Below the pieces are notes generated by a model, which was given only the letters and a program-made list of their open reading frames with translations, was not told where the DNA came from and made no database searches. A program made the translations under genes and the position numbers. 64,000 nt of DNA from Paracyclopina nana (Eukaryota > Arthropoda > Copepoda > Cyclopoida > Cyclopettidae): the NCBI GenBank assembly GCA_019096065.1, contig JAGUCH010000002.1, forward strand, positions 4,228,501 through 4,292,500, read 5' to 3'. Shown piece after piece: positions 50,977-62,865 of the stretch. The first letter of the stretch is position 1; each line of letters opens with the position of its first letter.

Positions 50977-52784
50977 ATAGATAACTGGCCAGCTCGGTGT
51001 GCCTATTTCTGTTGTGCTTCATTTCATTTGCTGAACTGTAAAGTGGTTTGGAGAAAAACTACTGCCAAAATACTGCTACGCTTTTAATGGAGATGATGTG
51101 TCTACTTGTCTATATCAAAAAATGCTATTTTATGTTTACTTACAGAAATTAAAAAAATATCAAGTCATTCCGGACTGCAAGCTTTTCATGAATGCTCCAA
51201 ACATTTTTAAATGAGATTCTTCTTGAGCCTTAAAATCATACAAATTTTAAATTGGTTAAACACAGTAAAGATAACTTAACTTAAAATGTTGCCTAATTTT
51301 CAAACTGTAGAAAGTCCTTTTCGCGTAACTACAATAGCAGCACACATAGGAGCAAGACATCCACCATTAATTTGCATAAGATATTTAAAGCCCATAAAAA
51401 CCTTGGTGAAATGAGGAATAAAATTGCATTTCTGACCTCGGTGCAATGATGAAAGTATTTTCAACTGTTTTGATAAATGCACACTTCGCGTACATTTAAC
51501 TAAGGTTAAGTAACATTTTAGCTTCCAAGGAATTAACATTTCAAGATTACTCAGCTTAATTTGTTTCAGAGCTAGGCAACATAAGGAGAATATAGTGCTT
51601 GCTGAGTTAAAAGAGAGGAATTGTCAGATTTGAGTCTACCTCAGCTATTGACTGCCCATAAAAAAATTGGCCAATAGAGCTAAGGCAATCAAATAGCTGA
51701 TTAATAATTTTAAGACTGTTTAATGACTCTAATTTCCCATATGGTGCACAATTAAGGATTACATAAGTACAAACAGAGTTATTTTTGCCAAAACTAGAGT
51801 TCTATCCCTCCCCCATGAAGCTTTATTTTGTTGTAGTGATGGGCTGAGCTTAGGCGGCCATTGCAGAGAATTGAATGACTTTATATCGGATGATCACACT
51901 GTGCATGAACTGTTGAGATTTAACAGTGCTGCTTGATCAGAGATACTTTCTTATCGCAACTAGAGGCATTTTACCAAAACTTTTAAACGAAATAAGTTTT
52001 GTCAGACTGACAAATTACCTTCAGAGCAGCCTTGATATGCCAAAGCTGCCAAAAAAGTGGGAATATTCAGTTTCGAAATTATTTTCATTATTAGTTCCCT
52101 TAGGATAAAGTAGAGGTTCGTTTTGCCTGATAATTGAAGTAAGGATCTCTTTAAAATTAGCAAATGTTATAATGCTTCCTAAAAACGTCATAACTGTGAC
52201 AGGAGATAATTTTTGTGCATAGACTCAAGGGCGCAGACTGAAAAACGCTCTCAGTTTCTCTCGGCAAAAAACTATACTTTCCTTAGATTGCCCTATTTCA
52301 GAGCAGTGGTATCTCAGCATTTGCTGCGCGTTACAATAGGACAGGTGTGAAAACGCGCAACCTCGAGGAATAATGAAAAGGAAACTCCATGTACTTACAA
52401 CAACACATAATTACCGGCGAGGAAGCAAACTGTCTGTCATATTAAGTATGCCATATAGTGACAATAAATGTGAGATAGAGTGACATCATCTCAATGATTG
52501 TAAGGTGCATGTAAGCATACATTTTGCGCCCCTTGCCATTCCGCAGAGCAGGCAAGTTTTTGTACTGAAAACCTCGCCAGTCACCATGAGAAAGCCGAGT
52601 AATAAAGCAACATAAGTAGCATATCATTCCATGTGAAGATATCTTAATTCAGAAGAAGAGTATTTTCATATGTCCACTCACAGTGGCATTAATCAATTAA
52701 CTGTCGAAAAGTATTACCAACGAAAAATCCTGCATCTCACCGCTTATTGACTAATTGCCATCATTGTCTTGGACAGTTTTGAAG
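50977..52784. other. Intergenic, nothing recognised
   Basis: AT-rich, with short scattered frames on both strands and no splice-consistent exons or repeats seen by eye. Confidence 0.4.
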
Positions 52785-54427
52785 ATGGACGCAACGACAA
52801 CTACAAATACTGGCAGCAGTTTGCAAGGCTGCGACAAAAGGGCTACCAGTTTTCGCAGGGAAGCATATGGAAGATCCACGGACAGATCCACTGTTGAAGA
52901 TATGGCAGACCTCGTCGTTCACAGGTACTACATCACAAATTTCTTTCAAGTTTCACGCTCATTCTTTCCTTCAGAGTTATAGGACAGGCAGCCTCATGCA
53001 TTGAAAGATCACTAGGCATGAAGTTCTCAATGGAGAATCTCACAATACCACAAATGGACGAAGGTACACTACATACAATTGTTATTGTAGCATAGTAAAA
53101 GATTACGACATCTTGCCTCTTACAGATTGCCTGGAGAAGGAAGATGAAGATTGTTCGGAGGGAAATAACGAAGATCACACTGCAGCAGATGACGACCAAA
53201 GCAGTGGCAAAAAGAAGAGCAAACGGCTGAAAAGATCAAAAGTCGTGCAAGCCTTGGAGCTACCAAATAGTTCAGAGTTTTCTCGAGATCAGGTAACCGC
53301 ACAGCAAGAAAGCAGCTCATGTCTAATTTGAATTCATTTGCGTGACGTCAATTGTGGTATGTGAGTGATACGATTTTCGATCCAGGGACCTGCTATTGTG
53401 GATCAAATAATTAATTCGTGGAACCTGAACTGCGCTCTATGGGAGCGCCATCTGGAATTGGTTAGTGAGGAGAAATCGCCAAATTACGCCAACTATTCCT
53501 ACAAAGTGGTCTTCTTCCCAGTCTCCAAAGCGACGAGATACATTCAGGTTGGTCAATTAATTATTGGTATGTTGCTAGAAGTGAAAGTAGCCATAAGCAA
53601 TCTTCCTCCTACAAAGTAGGCTAGAAGTAAGCCTCACATAAGTCTTCTTACCAGACGAGAAATGCAATTATCCAACTTGAATGAAGTAATTTTCTGTAGC
53701 CAACTGTTGTCCTGAAATACGCCTTTTTATAGTTACAGTTGCGGAAAACCAAACGTTATTTTTTTATGCGCAAAATATTCAAAAAAATCCTACACATGTA
53801 AGCGGCATAAAAGTGCATCTTTATTCAGAAATAGGAAAGCAAAGGCAATAAAAAGCCTTTACTATACGTGTATTGCATGCAATAGATGTAATTCTGGGTC
53901 ACTCTGCGTGCTCCTAATAGCCTATTTATGCTATAAACAATACCCCCACCGCCTCCAAAATATTGTGGCTCAGTCCTAGGACTACTTTTTAGAGTCTCAT
54001 AAGTAAGTAGCGAGTAAGATGTATTTTCAGAGTAAATAAGAGATTTTAAGTATATCTTCACAGTGGCTTGAATAGTGTTTCAATAGTGTGAATTACTTAA
54101 AACGGATCCAAAGACTGGGCCATAACAAACTTGGCAGCTAAAAGTATGATCAATATAGTTGAGTCCCCCTAGCGACGGTTTTACAATAGAAAGTTTGTTT
54201 GGTCAATATAGTCATAGAGTTTTTGGCTGTCTTCGTTTCAGATCACAGCTTCCGTGGATTTCAACCTGATTATCAATCATTTGGACGGAAAAGAGCCAAT
54301 TAAGGCCGAATTTCGCCTCGAAGGCCAAAGATACCGACACGAACCAGGGCAATTTCGGTTCCGCGAAAAGTGGCTGCTTGACATCATCGAGCACAAGAAG
54401 AAGCTGATCAGACAAGTTTCATTGTAG
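52785..54427 (+). CDS. Unrecognised 247-aa protein, probably nuclear
   Basis: Exons 52785-52924, 52975-53063, 53126-53292, 53386-53547 and 54242-54427 join in phase. The N-terminal half is polar. The middle has an acidic patch and then a basic KKKSKRLKRSK cluster that looks like a nuclear localisation signal. The C-terminal half looks folded (SWNLNCALWERHLEL, YKVVFFPVSKATRYI, FNLIINHLDG, KWLLDIIEHKKKL). I do not recognise the fold. The stop is 66 bp from the ODAD3 start codon, and both AATAAA signals available to this gene (54476 and 54486) lie in that gap. Confidence 0.7.
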
Positions 54428-54475
54428 AGTGAATAACCCCCGAAATACACATATATAACCGCGTAGCAAACACCG

Positions 54476-54491
54476 AATAAATACGAATAAA
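54476..54491 (+). terminator. Two overlapping-range polyadenylation signals
   Basis: AATAAA at 54476-54481 and 54486-54491, following the stop at 54427. The second ends 2 bp before the next gene's ATG, so cleavage would fall inside ODAD3 coding sequence. Confidence 0.5.
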
Positions 54492-54493
54492 TC

Positions 54494-57400
54494 ATGGATA
54501 GCGAGAAAAGCTCCGAGTTTCGGGAGAGAGGGTCTGTGTTTAAGCAAATGGCTGAGATGAAGAAGAAAATCCAGCTCGTGGAGGGAGAAAGAAAGGCCAT
54601 ATTTGAAGATTGCGAGTCGGAGAAGCAAGACAACAAGGAGAAGATTAAAAGGCTCAAAGATGAAGTCAAGCACTTGCAGGTAACACTCCTATGCATTGGC
54701 TCCAATTTAAAAATTCCACTGTGAAATCCCCTCCGCTAAATTTTCCAATTTACGTACTGGTACATTTTTGCTGTCATGGGCAGGAAGGGGCTTTTAAAAG
54801 CGCTGGCGGATGACAATGAGGCCTTTGTAAAATTGTGATAGCAAAGTTGTGAAAGGCTCTCTTGAAACTTAGCCAGCTTACGTCGACGACGTCGTCGGTG
54901 GCTAGCTCAATTTAAAATAATTACGCAATTTGTCAACTTCAGGCAGAGCTGCAGGCTGCCACGCGAACAAGCGAAACAATTCTCAAACATGTCGGCGCTG
55001 ACAAGAAAGCATTGGATACGAACGTGCTCAAAAAACTGTCTGGAGATGAAGCTGTGCAGGTAAAAGATATTTGTGCTTTGTTTTAGCACTTCTCGAAATG
55101 ATCTCCTCTCCTTTTGGTAGACCATGGATTATGCTGTGGCAGATTTGAGGAAGAAGCTCAACAAACTCAAGTTTGAGACGGGAGTTAAAACGGATAAAAT
55201 AGCCAGGCTCATGAAAGATTACGAGAAAGTTGTGAACTTGAATGCTGAAATGGTACGTGTGTGTGTGTGCGAATTATCTTTAAGAAGCACGTTTGAAAGC
55301 AGTTTTTGAGGATTGCAGGAAAAGGCTGAAGAGATTCTCGAGGACTCTCCCGAAGGCCAAAGGCTGAGATTTTTGGAAAACGAGATTCACAAGACGAATT
55401 TGAAGCTGATGGAAGGTGAAACGATCAAGAAGAAGTATTTGACAATTTTGGACATGCTCAAAAAGGAAAGGCTCACATTTGGCAACCAAATTGAAGGCCT
55501 AGAAGCCCAGCTGAAAAAGCAAGAGGAGGAAATCGAGAAGCTCAAGGTGCAATGCAACAACTACAAGGGATTCCTTTTCTTCAACTTTTATTTTGTTCTC
55601 CCACTTAGAAAACCCATTCTGCCGCCATAGCGACTCGCGATTTGGCGAGACAGAACCAGCACCGCCGCGAGGTGGCGCTGCTGTCGGAAGCCAAAGATCG
55701 CGAGCGCAGGCTTATTGACTGCAGGAAAACTGCGGATGAGCGCAAAAACTACTTTGAGTCCATGGAGAGGCACATGTTCGCCACCAGGTCATCTGTGAAG
55801 GTAAACGGCCTCTAAACTTAAAATTGAGCTACCGCAGCCGTCAAACTAAAATAATTAGGCACTTATTATGCAAGGCGACGGGCGCGCGTCTCGAACGCTC
55901 GCCCGCTAGCACAGTGACCGGCTTATTAGTATGCGCGCTCGCGCGGTTGCCAATATCGTCATCACAGACCTCTTATACTTGATTGCGAGTCCTTGAAAGT
56001 CTAGTACAGAAGAATGACACAAACTTTTCTGCAGGAGACTGGAAGAGAATCGATTAGCACATCGGAGCAGCAGGCCTCTTCTGGAGGCCGGACTGATTCT
56101 TTAGCCGATGGCGACGGAGATGGCGAAATGAGGGAAGATTTGTACGAGGAAGCTTTTTCGAGGATGAAAAAGGCCGCTGGTGTATCAGACATTGATGAGG
56201 TTGTCAGGAGATTCGAAACCCAGGGGGAAACCACCAACCACTTACTCGAACTGCAGGTAAATCGACTATTGCTACCGACGATGCAGTGATTTGCGTACGC
56301 TAACTAAACTATTCATGCCGCGCCTAATTGCTTTTTTTCTGAGAGTGGCTGTAAAATTAATGCTGCAGCAAATGTTTCAAAATGGCGAAGAAGAGATTAA
56401 GAAAAAGCATCATCATGCATTATGTTACAATTAATTAATAGAATTCTATTGAGCTCGTTAACTAAAATAGACTTAGGTCCTGTTCACCTGCTTATTACGG
56501 CTTATATTTTGGCGAAATATAGGAGTGAATTACTGAAAAACTGAGAATTTTGATTTTGCTGTAGGATGTCTTTTGACACTTCTAGACCGATTCCTAAGGC
56601 AAAATTCGAAAAATTATTTTGCAAGTTTATGGTATTTGCAAATATCACCATAATATCGCGCGTTATTTTGTTGATAATATTGCAGGTGAACAGGGCCTTA
56701 CTCCGAGAGAGAAGTATATTTCGTCTTAATTAGCTTCATTAAGAAAAGTCATGGCTCTAACGAGCGTCCATAACTTCTGCTTCATCCCCACAAAAAATGG
56801 ATGCCCACCATCTCACTTTTTTTCATTTCCGTCGTACTCACGCGCGCCTGTAGGATCATACACCCAAATTACTACATGAAGCGTGTGAGGAATGTGTGAT
56901 TGAATGAACGTCATATGCACGTAACCGAATTTACCAATTCCAGGCTAGAGCCGAAAAAGAGATTCGAGATTTGGGCGCAATCAAGGAAAAGCTCGAGGCT
57001 GAATGGGAGCTGGTGAAATTCATGGGTCAGGTAATGGCCAGAGAAAAGGGGACTTTCGTCTGGGTTTTTGTTGGAGCACAATTTATTTTTCGCAGGAAGA
57101 AAACACGGAATTGAGGGAAAAGATGGAGGATCTCGAGGACAAAATTGGAGTGGAACAAGATCGGAAGAAGCAAGCCGAAGAAAAGCTGCAGGCTCGAAAC
57201 AAACTTTTGGTTGGAATCAGGGAAGGCTTGGATCACTTGGTGCACACCCTGGTAAACACATCCATCAATAATTGTATTAAGCACTTTTAAAGTAATGCTT
57301 TCTGTGTGCAGTACACCAACGAGACGGCGAATTTGCCCACCACAAGAAACTCAATTGAGCTCCTGAACAACTCGATGGAGAGACTGTCCAAGCTAATGAT

Positions 57401-57706
57401 CAGATTGTCTGGCATCAACTTGTTTATGAAGAAAATGGAAATGGAGGATGAGGGCTTTGTGCCAGTGGGACTGGACATGGGTCAACATGCCAAGGACTTT
57501 GATGAGGATAATAACAGTGAGTACCTTGGTGGCCGCATTATAAACTTGGCTAACATTTTTTTTTCACTGAAGAGCAAGGCAAAAAGGACGACGTTGAAAG
57601 TGGTCCTGAGGAAGAAGAAGTGCCGACGAGAGGGTTCTTGAAGAGGCAAGCCAACATGATTGTGGATGCAAAGAGCAGAAGCAAACGAGGCTCGAGAAGG
57701 AGATAA
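54494..57706 (+). CDS. ODAD3: Outer dynein arm docking complex subunit 3 (CCDC151)
   Basis: Ten exons join in phase: 54494-54679, 54943-55059, 55121-55252, 55319-55546, 55609-55800, 56035-56256, 56944-57030, 57096-57251, 57312-57516, 57573-57706, giving about 552 aa (human about 595). The protein is almost entirely coiled coil. Family landmarks in order are EGERKAIFEDCE near the N-terminus, MDYAVADLRKKLNKLKFET, LRFLENEIHKTNLK, the basic RDLARQNQHRREVALL stretch, the conserved VRRFETQGETTNHLLELQ block, and LDHLVHTL. ODAD3 works with ODAD1 to anchor outer dynein arms to axonemal doublets. Its presence implies motile cilia or flagella. An AATAAA lies at 57822. The long intron at 56257-56943 carries a MITE. 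Confidence 0.88.
56476..56697. mobile_element. PIF/Harbinger-type MITE
   Basis: Terminal inverted repeats GGTCCTGTTCACCTGC (56476-56491) and GCAGGTGAACAGGGCC (56682-56697), 15 of 16 matching, flanked by a TTA target duplication (56473-56475 and 56698-56700). It is 222 bp, AT-rich inside and non-coding. TTA duplications and GGNCCTGTT termini fit the PIF/Harbinger superfamily. It lies in an intron of ODAD3. Confidence 0.8.
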
Positions 57707-58779
57707 TTTCGCCACGCTAGCGATTTCTAGTCCTGATGTACATATTGCCGAGCAATTTGCTAGAGATTGCTCGAATTCCCAACATTTCTGGGCGCCACTC
57801 AAACGTCTTTGGTTGCTAAGCAATAAAAGCTCAGGCAAAAGGGCTCAATTCCATTCAATCACTCCTCGCGCAGCAAAGCTCGGATTATGAGTAGCATTTA
57901 CGTGGACTTGTCACAAGTCAAATAATCAACCTTGGGTTGCGCCTAAAATTACCCATGCTGTAGTAATGTAAAGCATAAACTGAATGCTCGTACTTTTGAA
58001 TGAGTAATGATGCAAAGCTAAAAAAAGCTTGAATTTACATTTAGCGAAATCAGGTGAGATCGTTTTTGGGGAAAAAGAGAAACTTGCATCATTAGATAAC
58101 TTCATATGAAAAGCAGATCATTAGCAAGTTGCAATTTGCTTAGCTAGTCTTTATGAAGTAGTGAAAGGTCAGCATTTTAGGGACACCCAGGGTGAACTCA
58201 ATTGACAAAGGTATTAGAAAAAAGCGTATATGGCTCCTGCGCGCGTCGCCCGCTTTTTGGCTCGTTTGGCCGCCCCTTCTCCGCTTTGCTCCTTGACACT
58301 TCTTCGCTCCCTCTGGCTGGTTCCCTACCAATTCCCCGCTTGCTTTACTGCTTCACTCCCCTACTGCAGCCAGCAGTTTAAATGCTCTCCCTACTTACGC
58401 TCACTGCCTCACTCCCCCTCCACAACTCCCAAGAGCGCCTACGAAGCTACCAGATCAGTCACTTTTGGCTACATTGCAAAAACGCCCACCTTTTCCGCAA
58501 ATACATAGAATCAACGTAAAAAAACAACTTCTAAATTCATTTGGAGTCTTTTTAAAACAAGATTTCAGCGATGCAATAAAAATGGGCTGCCGGATGCGCA
58601 ATTGATGCGATAAAGCATGAAAATTAACATTAGAAAGCAGATTGACGAGGGTAGAATGGGAAATGAACTAAATTGAGGCTGGGCTAATTAAATGATCGCG
58701 CATTCGATTAGGCCCGTAATTTATGGCCAAGTTGGCTTTAGATGCGAGCTGCGAGATGCGCCTGAGATAGTGTCTATCA
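57707..58779. other. Intergenic: 3' flank of ODAD3, then a pyrimidine-rich stretch
   Basis: Includes the AATAAA at 57822-57827. A C/T-rich segment (58230-58450) makes open frames by composition only. No gene recognised. Confidence 0.4.
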
Positions 58780-58935
58780 GCCCTGGCTCCGCGCTGGCTG
58801 GCCGGGTGGCGCCTTCAAGTCGCGATCGCTAGATTAGCGAGCCCTCGCGCGCGCGATGACGTCAAGCCTGCATGGGGAAGTGCGGGCGCGCGCGCCCGCC
58901 CGCTCTGTCGTCCGGTTTGGTGCCCCTGGCTGGTG
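58780..58935 (+). promoter_or_regulatory. CpG-rich promoter with a CRE motif
   Basis: A sharply GC/CpG-rich patch (GCGCGCGCGATGACGTCA ... CGGGCGCGCGCGCCCGCCCG) in AT-rich surroundings, containing the CREB/ATF palindrome TGACGTCA at about 58858. Downstream sequence ends in a good donor (AAAAG|GTAAGAAAG near 59082) whose likely acceptor is CCTTTTAG at about 60750, so this probably drives the zinc-finger gene through a 5'UTR exon. Confidence 0.5.
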
Positions 58936-59092
58936 GTGCTTGAACCCTGCTAGCCACCGTGGAAGTTTGTGAAAGCTGTGAAAGCTGCTCAGTTGTTGTG
59001 CAGAAATTGGAAAGGCAACTTAGCTTTCTTAGGCTCCTTCAAAAAAAGGGAAAGTAGGCCCACTAAAGAGAAAGCCTAAAAGGTAAGAAAGA

Positions 59093-59109
59093 CATACACA
59101 CACACACAT
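59093..59109. repeat. Short (AC)n microsatellite
   Basis: Dinucleotide run ACATACACACACACACAC at the start of the 5'UTR intron. Confidence 0.6.
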
Positions 59110-59522
59110 ATAGTAGTGAAAGCCTGTTTTCGTTCGGAAAGCTGGAGACAGACAAAAGAAAGTCAGTTCAGAACTAAAAACCTGAACGAAAACATGAAAA
59201 AAGAGGTGGATTGAAACGTGGGCCCGAGGGCCCCGGTCCTAGGGTCCATGAGAGACTGAATAAGGGTGATGGTGGAAGGATTGCCAGGAGCTGTCAAACT
59301 CGTTTTTTGGCTCGACTTTTTAACCCCAAATTAAAAAACATCCTTGGCTAATCTGCTATGAAGCTTGAGGGATGTAACCAGTTGTGGTGGGTTTAGAAGA
59401 AACTCAAACTCAAAATGGCCTTTCAATTCTAGAATTTCTTCTAAAGGTTATCCTTCACTAACGACATAATTCTTGACTTCCTTTTGATCTTACATCAGAT
59501 CATACAATATGGAGGCAATAAT

Positions 59523-59672
59523 GTCTTTCGCACTATTTGCATAGTCACGCTATTTAAATAGCTCACAACATGTATTTAAATAGCAGCTACTTAAATACAT
59601 TCAAAGGCTATTAAATACATTTTATGCTATGAGCTATTTAAATGGCGTGACTGTACCAAAAGTGCGAAAGAC
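59523..59672. mobile_element. Small palindromic MITE, 150 bp
   Basis: Inverted repeats of 43 bp, 38 identical: GTCTTTCGCACTATTTGCAT... (59523-59565) against the reverse complement of 59630-59672, both ending ...ATTTAAATAGCTCA. The inner 64 bp repeat ATTTAAATA motifs. Target duplication is unclear, so the superfamily is unassigned. It lies in the 5'UTR intron of the zinc-finger gene. Confidence 0.75.
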
Positions 59673-60838
59673 TAAGCCAGCAAGTGAGAAATCAATGTTT
59701 TGATTTTTTTGATCTGGCAAAAAGTGAATTCAAAATGGCAGCTAGGTTGTCATTGCATTGGTGGTGGAGGCGGCCAGTTTTAGCTGAGCTCAGAAAAATC
59801 AATAGCTGAGAGCCAGCTCTGGCTGCCCCTCTCTCCCTGTCCCCTCTCTTCTGTCTTGAGCTGCTGAGCTAGCTAGCTGGTCCAATGGTTTCTCTCTCCG
59901 ACTTTCCTTTTCTGCTCTTGGCTGGCAGCAGACCTTCTTCGGCTAGCTGTAGTACATTCTGGCTACGTCTGCTAAACCTGCTGCAAATTCTACAATGCTC
60001 CGTGTCCCAGGAGACTTGAAAGCCCATTTATCACCAACAAACAGAACTTGGCATGATTGTTGTCTAGCTCTTCATAACTATGGCATTCTCGCTTATGGCA
60101 GATACTAGATACCCCTGCAAAGCCCGCACACCTCTTGAAGAAGATGCTATAAAATATGGCTCGTTAGCGTAGCTTTTTTGTTTCAAGTTAAAAATCTGCA
60201 AATATGCTATGCCTTCTTCCCCAATCTAAATAATGCATTGTTTATGGCGTAGCACTGCAGCAGCAGAATACAGCTAGGTACACTTTTCTGCTGTGTGCAC
60301 AGAAAGTATCGATCTCTCTTGTAGTTTACTTGCGTGCTATATCATATAGTATTGATTAATCGAAAGTGACTCATCTGTCAACACTCAATTGCACCGCGCG
60401 AGGAGGAGGCGCGCAAAACATTCAAATTTTCTTCTTCCTCTTTTTTTCTATGTGAACGCAAAAGCATTGTGGTGGCCACGCATTGAATTATCGATCGCTC
60501 TTAAATCGCTCCATTTGGATGTTCCCCTCGATCATGCTGTTGTAGTGCGTACGTAGCAGCAGAAACAGCAGCAGCTCTCGCTATTATGCACACATGCCAG
60601 AAAACGCCACACATCTTTGCGCGGAGAACAACAACCCCATGATAAATATCGATTTATCTCTTGATGCAGGGAGATTTATTCATGCGACGTCTATTTATTA
60701 CATGACAGCTAATAAATGTTGATTGAATGTATGTGAAATAATCCTTTTAGGTACCCCGTTTCCAAGAGCAGAAGATGATAGCAGGGCATTGATGAACCAG
60801 ACGACGTCTCACGGTGGAGATCCTCGTGCGTGTTCACT

Positions 60839-62831
60839 ATGAGTTATTTGACCGAAACGGCCACTCTGGAATACGAGACTGGCGGCAACAATGGCACGAC
60901 AAGCTATGACTACCATTTGCCTCATACCAAAACGATAGACCTCATCGGTAATTTCTCTCGCTAACAGCTAGCTATACATAGGCCGCTATACATAGCGCTA
61001 TATCTCGGGATTTGCGGGAGTGCCTGGCGTTCTCTGGATATAGCTCCATAGCAGGTGATATGGTAAATTTTTGAAGGCTACTTTTCAGGCGAAGAATTCG
61101 CACCGAAACGATCTCAGCAGCAGCCATCGGTCATTGTAGAGACGATAGGCGGAAACGAGAGTGGCGGAAGCAACGAAGGCAACAATCCCGTCACCACCAT
61201 GTCTCAGCAGCTCGGTCCCAACTTGGTGTTTGTCAACACGAGTGGAGGGAGCGGCGGCGTGCCCTTGCAGGTTCAGCAGATCATCCAGCAAGCTCAACAA
61301 CAGGTAAATTCCATGCCCTCTTTGTCTGAGCAATAAGCCGTGCTGGGTCCACCTGGCGTTGATTCTCTTGAAGAAGCGCCCTCTACATAATTCAACAACA
61401 ACTTTCCAGGCTAATGCAGGCGGAAACGGTAACGGCAACTCCTTCGTCTCCGTATCCCTTCCTGCCAACACGGTGATCACCTCCTCCGCCTCAGCTAGCC
61501 AGCTGTTCCAGGGCAACAGCCAGACAATCACCCTCTCCTCGCTACCCCAGTCAGCCATAGTCACTTCTTCTGGCTCGACCCTGCTGATCCAGCAGTCCCA
61601 TGATCAACACTCACCAGGCACAAGCCTCCCACTCACCCCTGTCACTGTGGACCTCCCCTCCATTGGAGGTCAGGGCTCAAATGAGGAATCAGGCGTTCTG
61701 CTCTGCAACCTTGATGACCTGTCCAAGTACATCCCCGAGAACTTCTACTCGGACTTCACAATGGCCGAGCAGATTCCCGACTACTTGCAAACGGTGGTTG
61801 CAGGCAAGACCAACACGACCACGACGTCCTCGTCGTGCCAGCAGACCAACACCATCCAACTGCCCATCTCGATGGCCACTGGCATGACGATAAACCAGGC
61901 TGGAGTTCAGCAACAGCCCATCACCATTCACCTGCCAACCCAGCCTCAACCTGTTCAAGGCGTCAAGACGGTTACCTACGTCAACCCTGTGATAAGCAAA
62001 GCCACCTCCCAGCATCAAATGAGCACGGTCACGACCTCGGCCTCACTCCAGCCGCTCAGGGTCACCCAGTACGCGTACACTCAGTCAGGGGAGCGCATTG
62101 CTATCCAGGGGCTGACTCCAGAGCAGGCCAAGCCTGGCTCGACCGTGCAGCTGCAGATGAAGGGCGGAGGGACGCAAACCCTGCAGCTCCAGAGCCTCCA
62201 GGGTCTCAACTTCGACCCCTCAAAGCTGACCATCCTGCAAGAGCTGCCCGAAGTGGGCAAGGTTGTCATCCAGGAGGCCAGGCACATGGGAGCCGACTCC
62301 ATCACCTCCATCCTGGAGGAGATGAAGGGAGGCAACGACGACACGGTCACGCTACCTGCGGGCAGCATGGAGTACGCCACGGCCATACCCGTCGCCGTCA
62401 CCCCGCTCGCTTCGGACCCCAAAAAGACCACGATTAAGAGGGTGGGTGGGCAGACTTCGACAGTCTTCCTGCCTGGCAACAAGACATCCAGGAACATCAT
62501 TTTCGCTGGCAATACCCTGCCCCAGGGTGCCATACCCATCCAGATTAACGGGTTGAATGCCATCCCCTTGTCGGCCGTCAAGAGTCTACCCATCAGCATC
62601 ACGACGTCTGCTGGCGGAGTCCAGACTGTCGTGTCTGCCAAGAGGACCAAGGTCGAGGTCATTCCAGCCAATGGCGCACTCAAGACCAGCTCAACTGGCA
62701 CAAACATTGTAACTACTCAGGTACTCAGAGCGATTGGCAGCGTGAATTAACCCCTTCTATTATTGCAGTTCCAGGTCACGAATAACAACCAGCAGCAACA
62801 GCCTCAGAAGCAAAACCAGGCTCAACGGCCT

Positions 62832-62865
<34 letters not shown>

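Noticed and set aside
58230..58508. 92-codon plus-strand frame in a C/T-rich stretch
   Set aside because: Open only because of pyrimidine-rich composition; no splice or homology support.
62081..62707. 208-codon minus-strand frame
   Set aside because: Shadow of the glutamine-rich zinc-finger exon.
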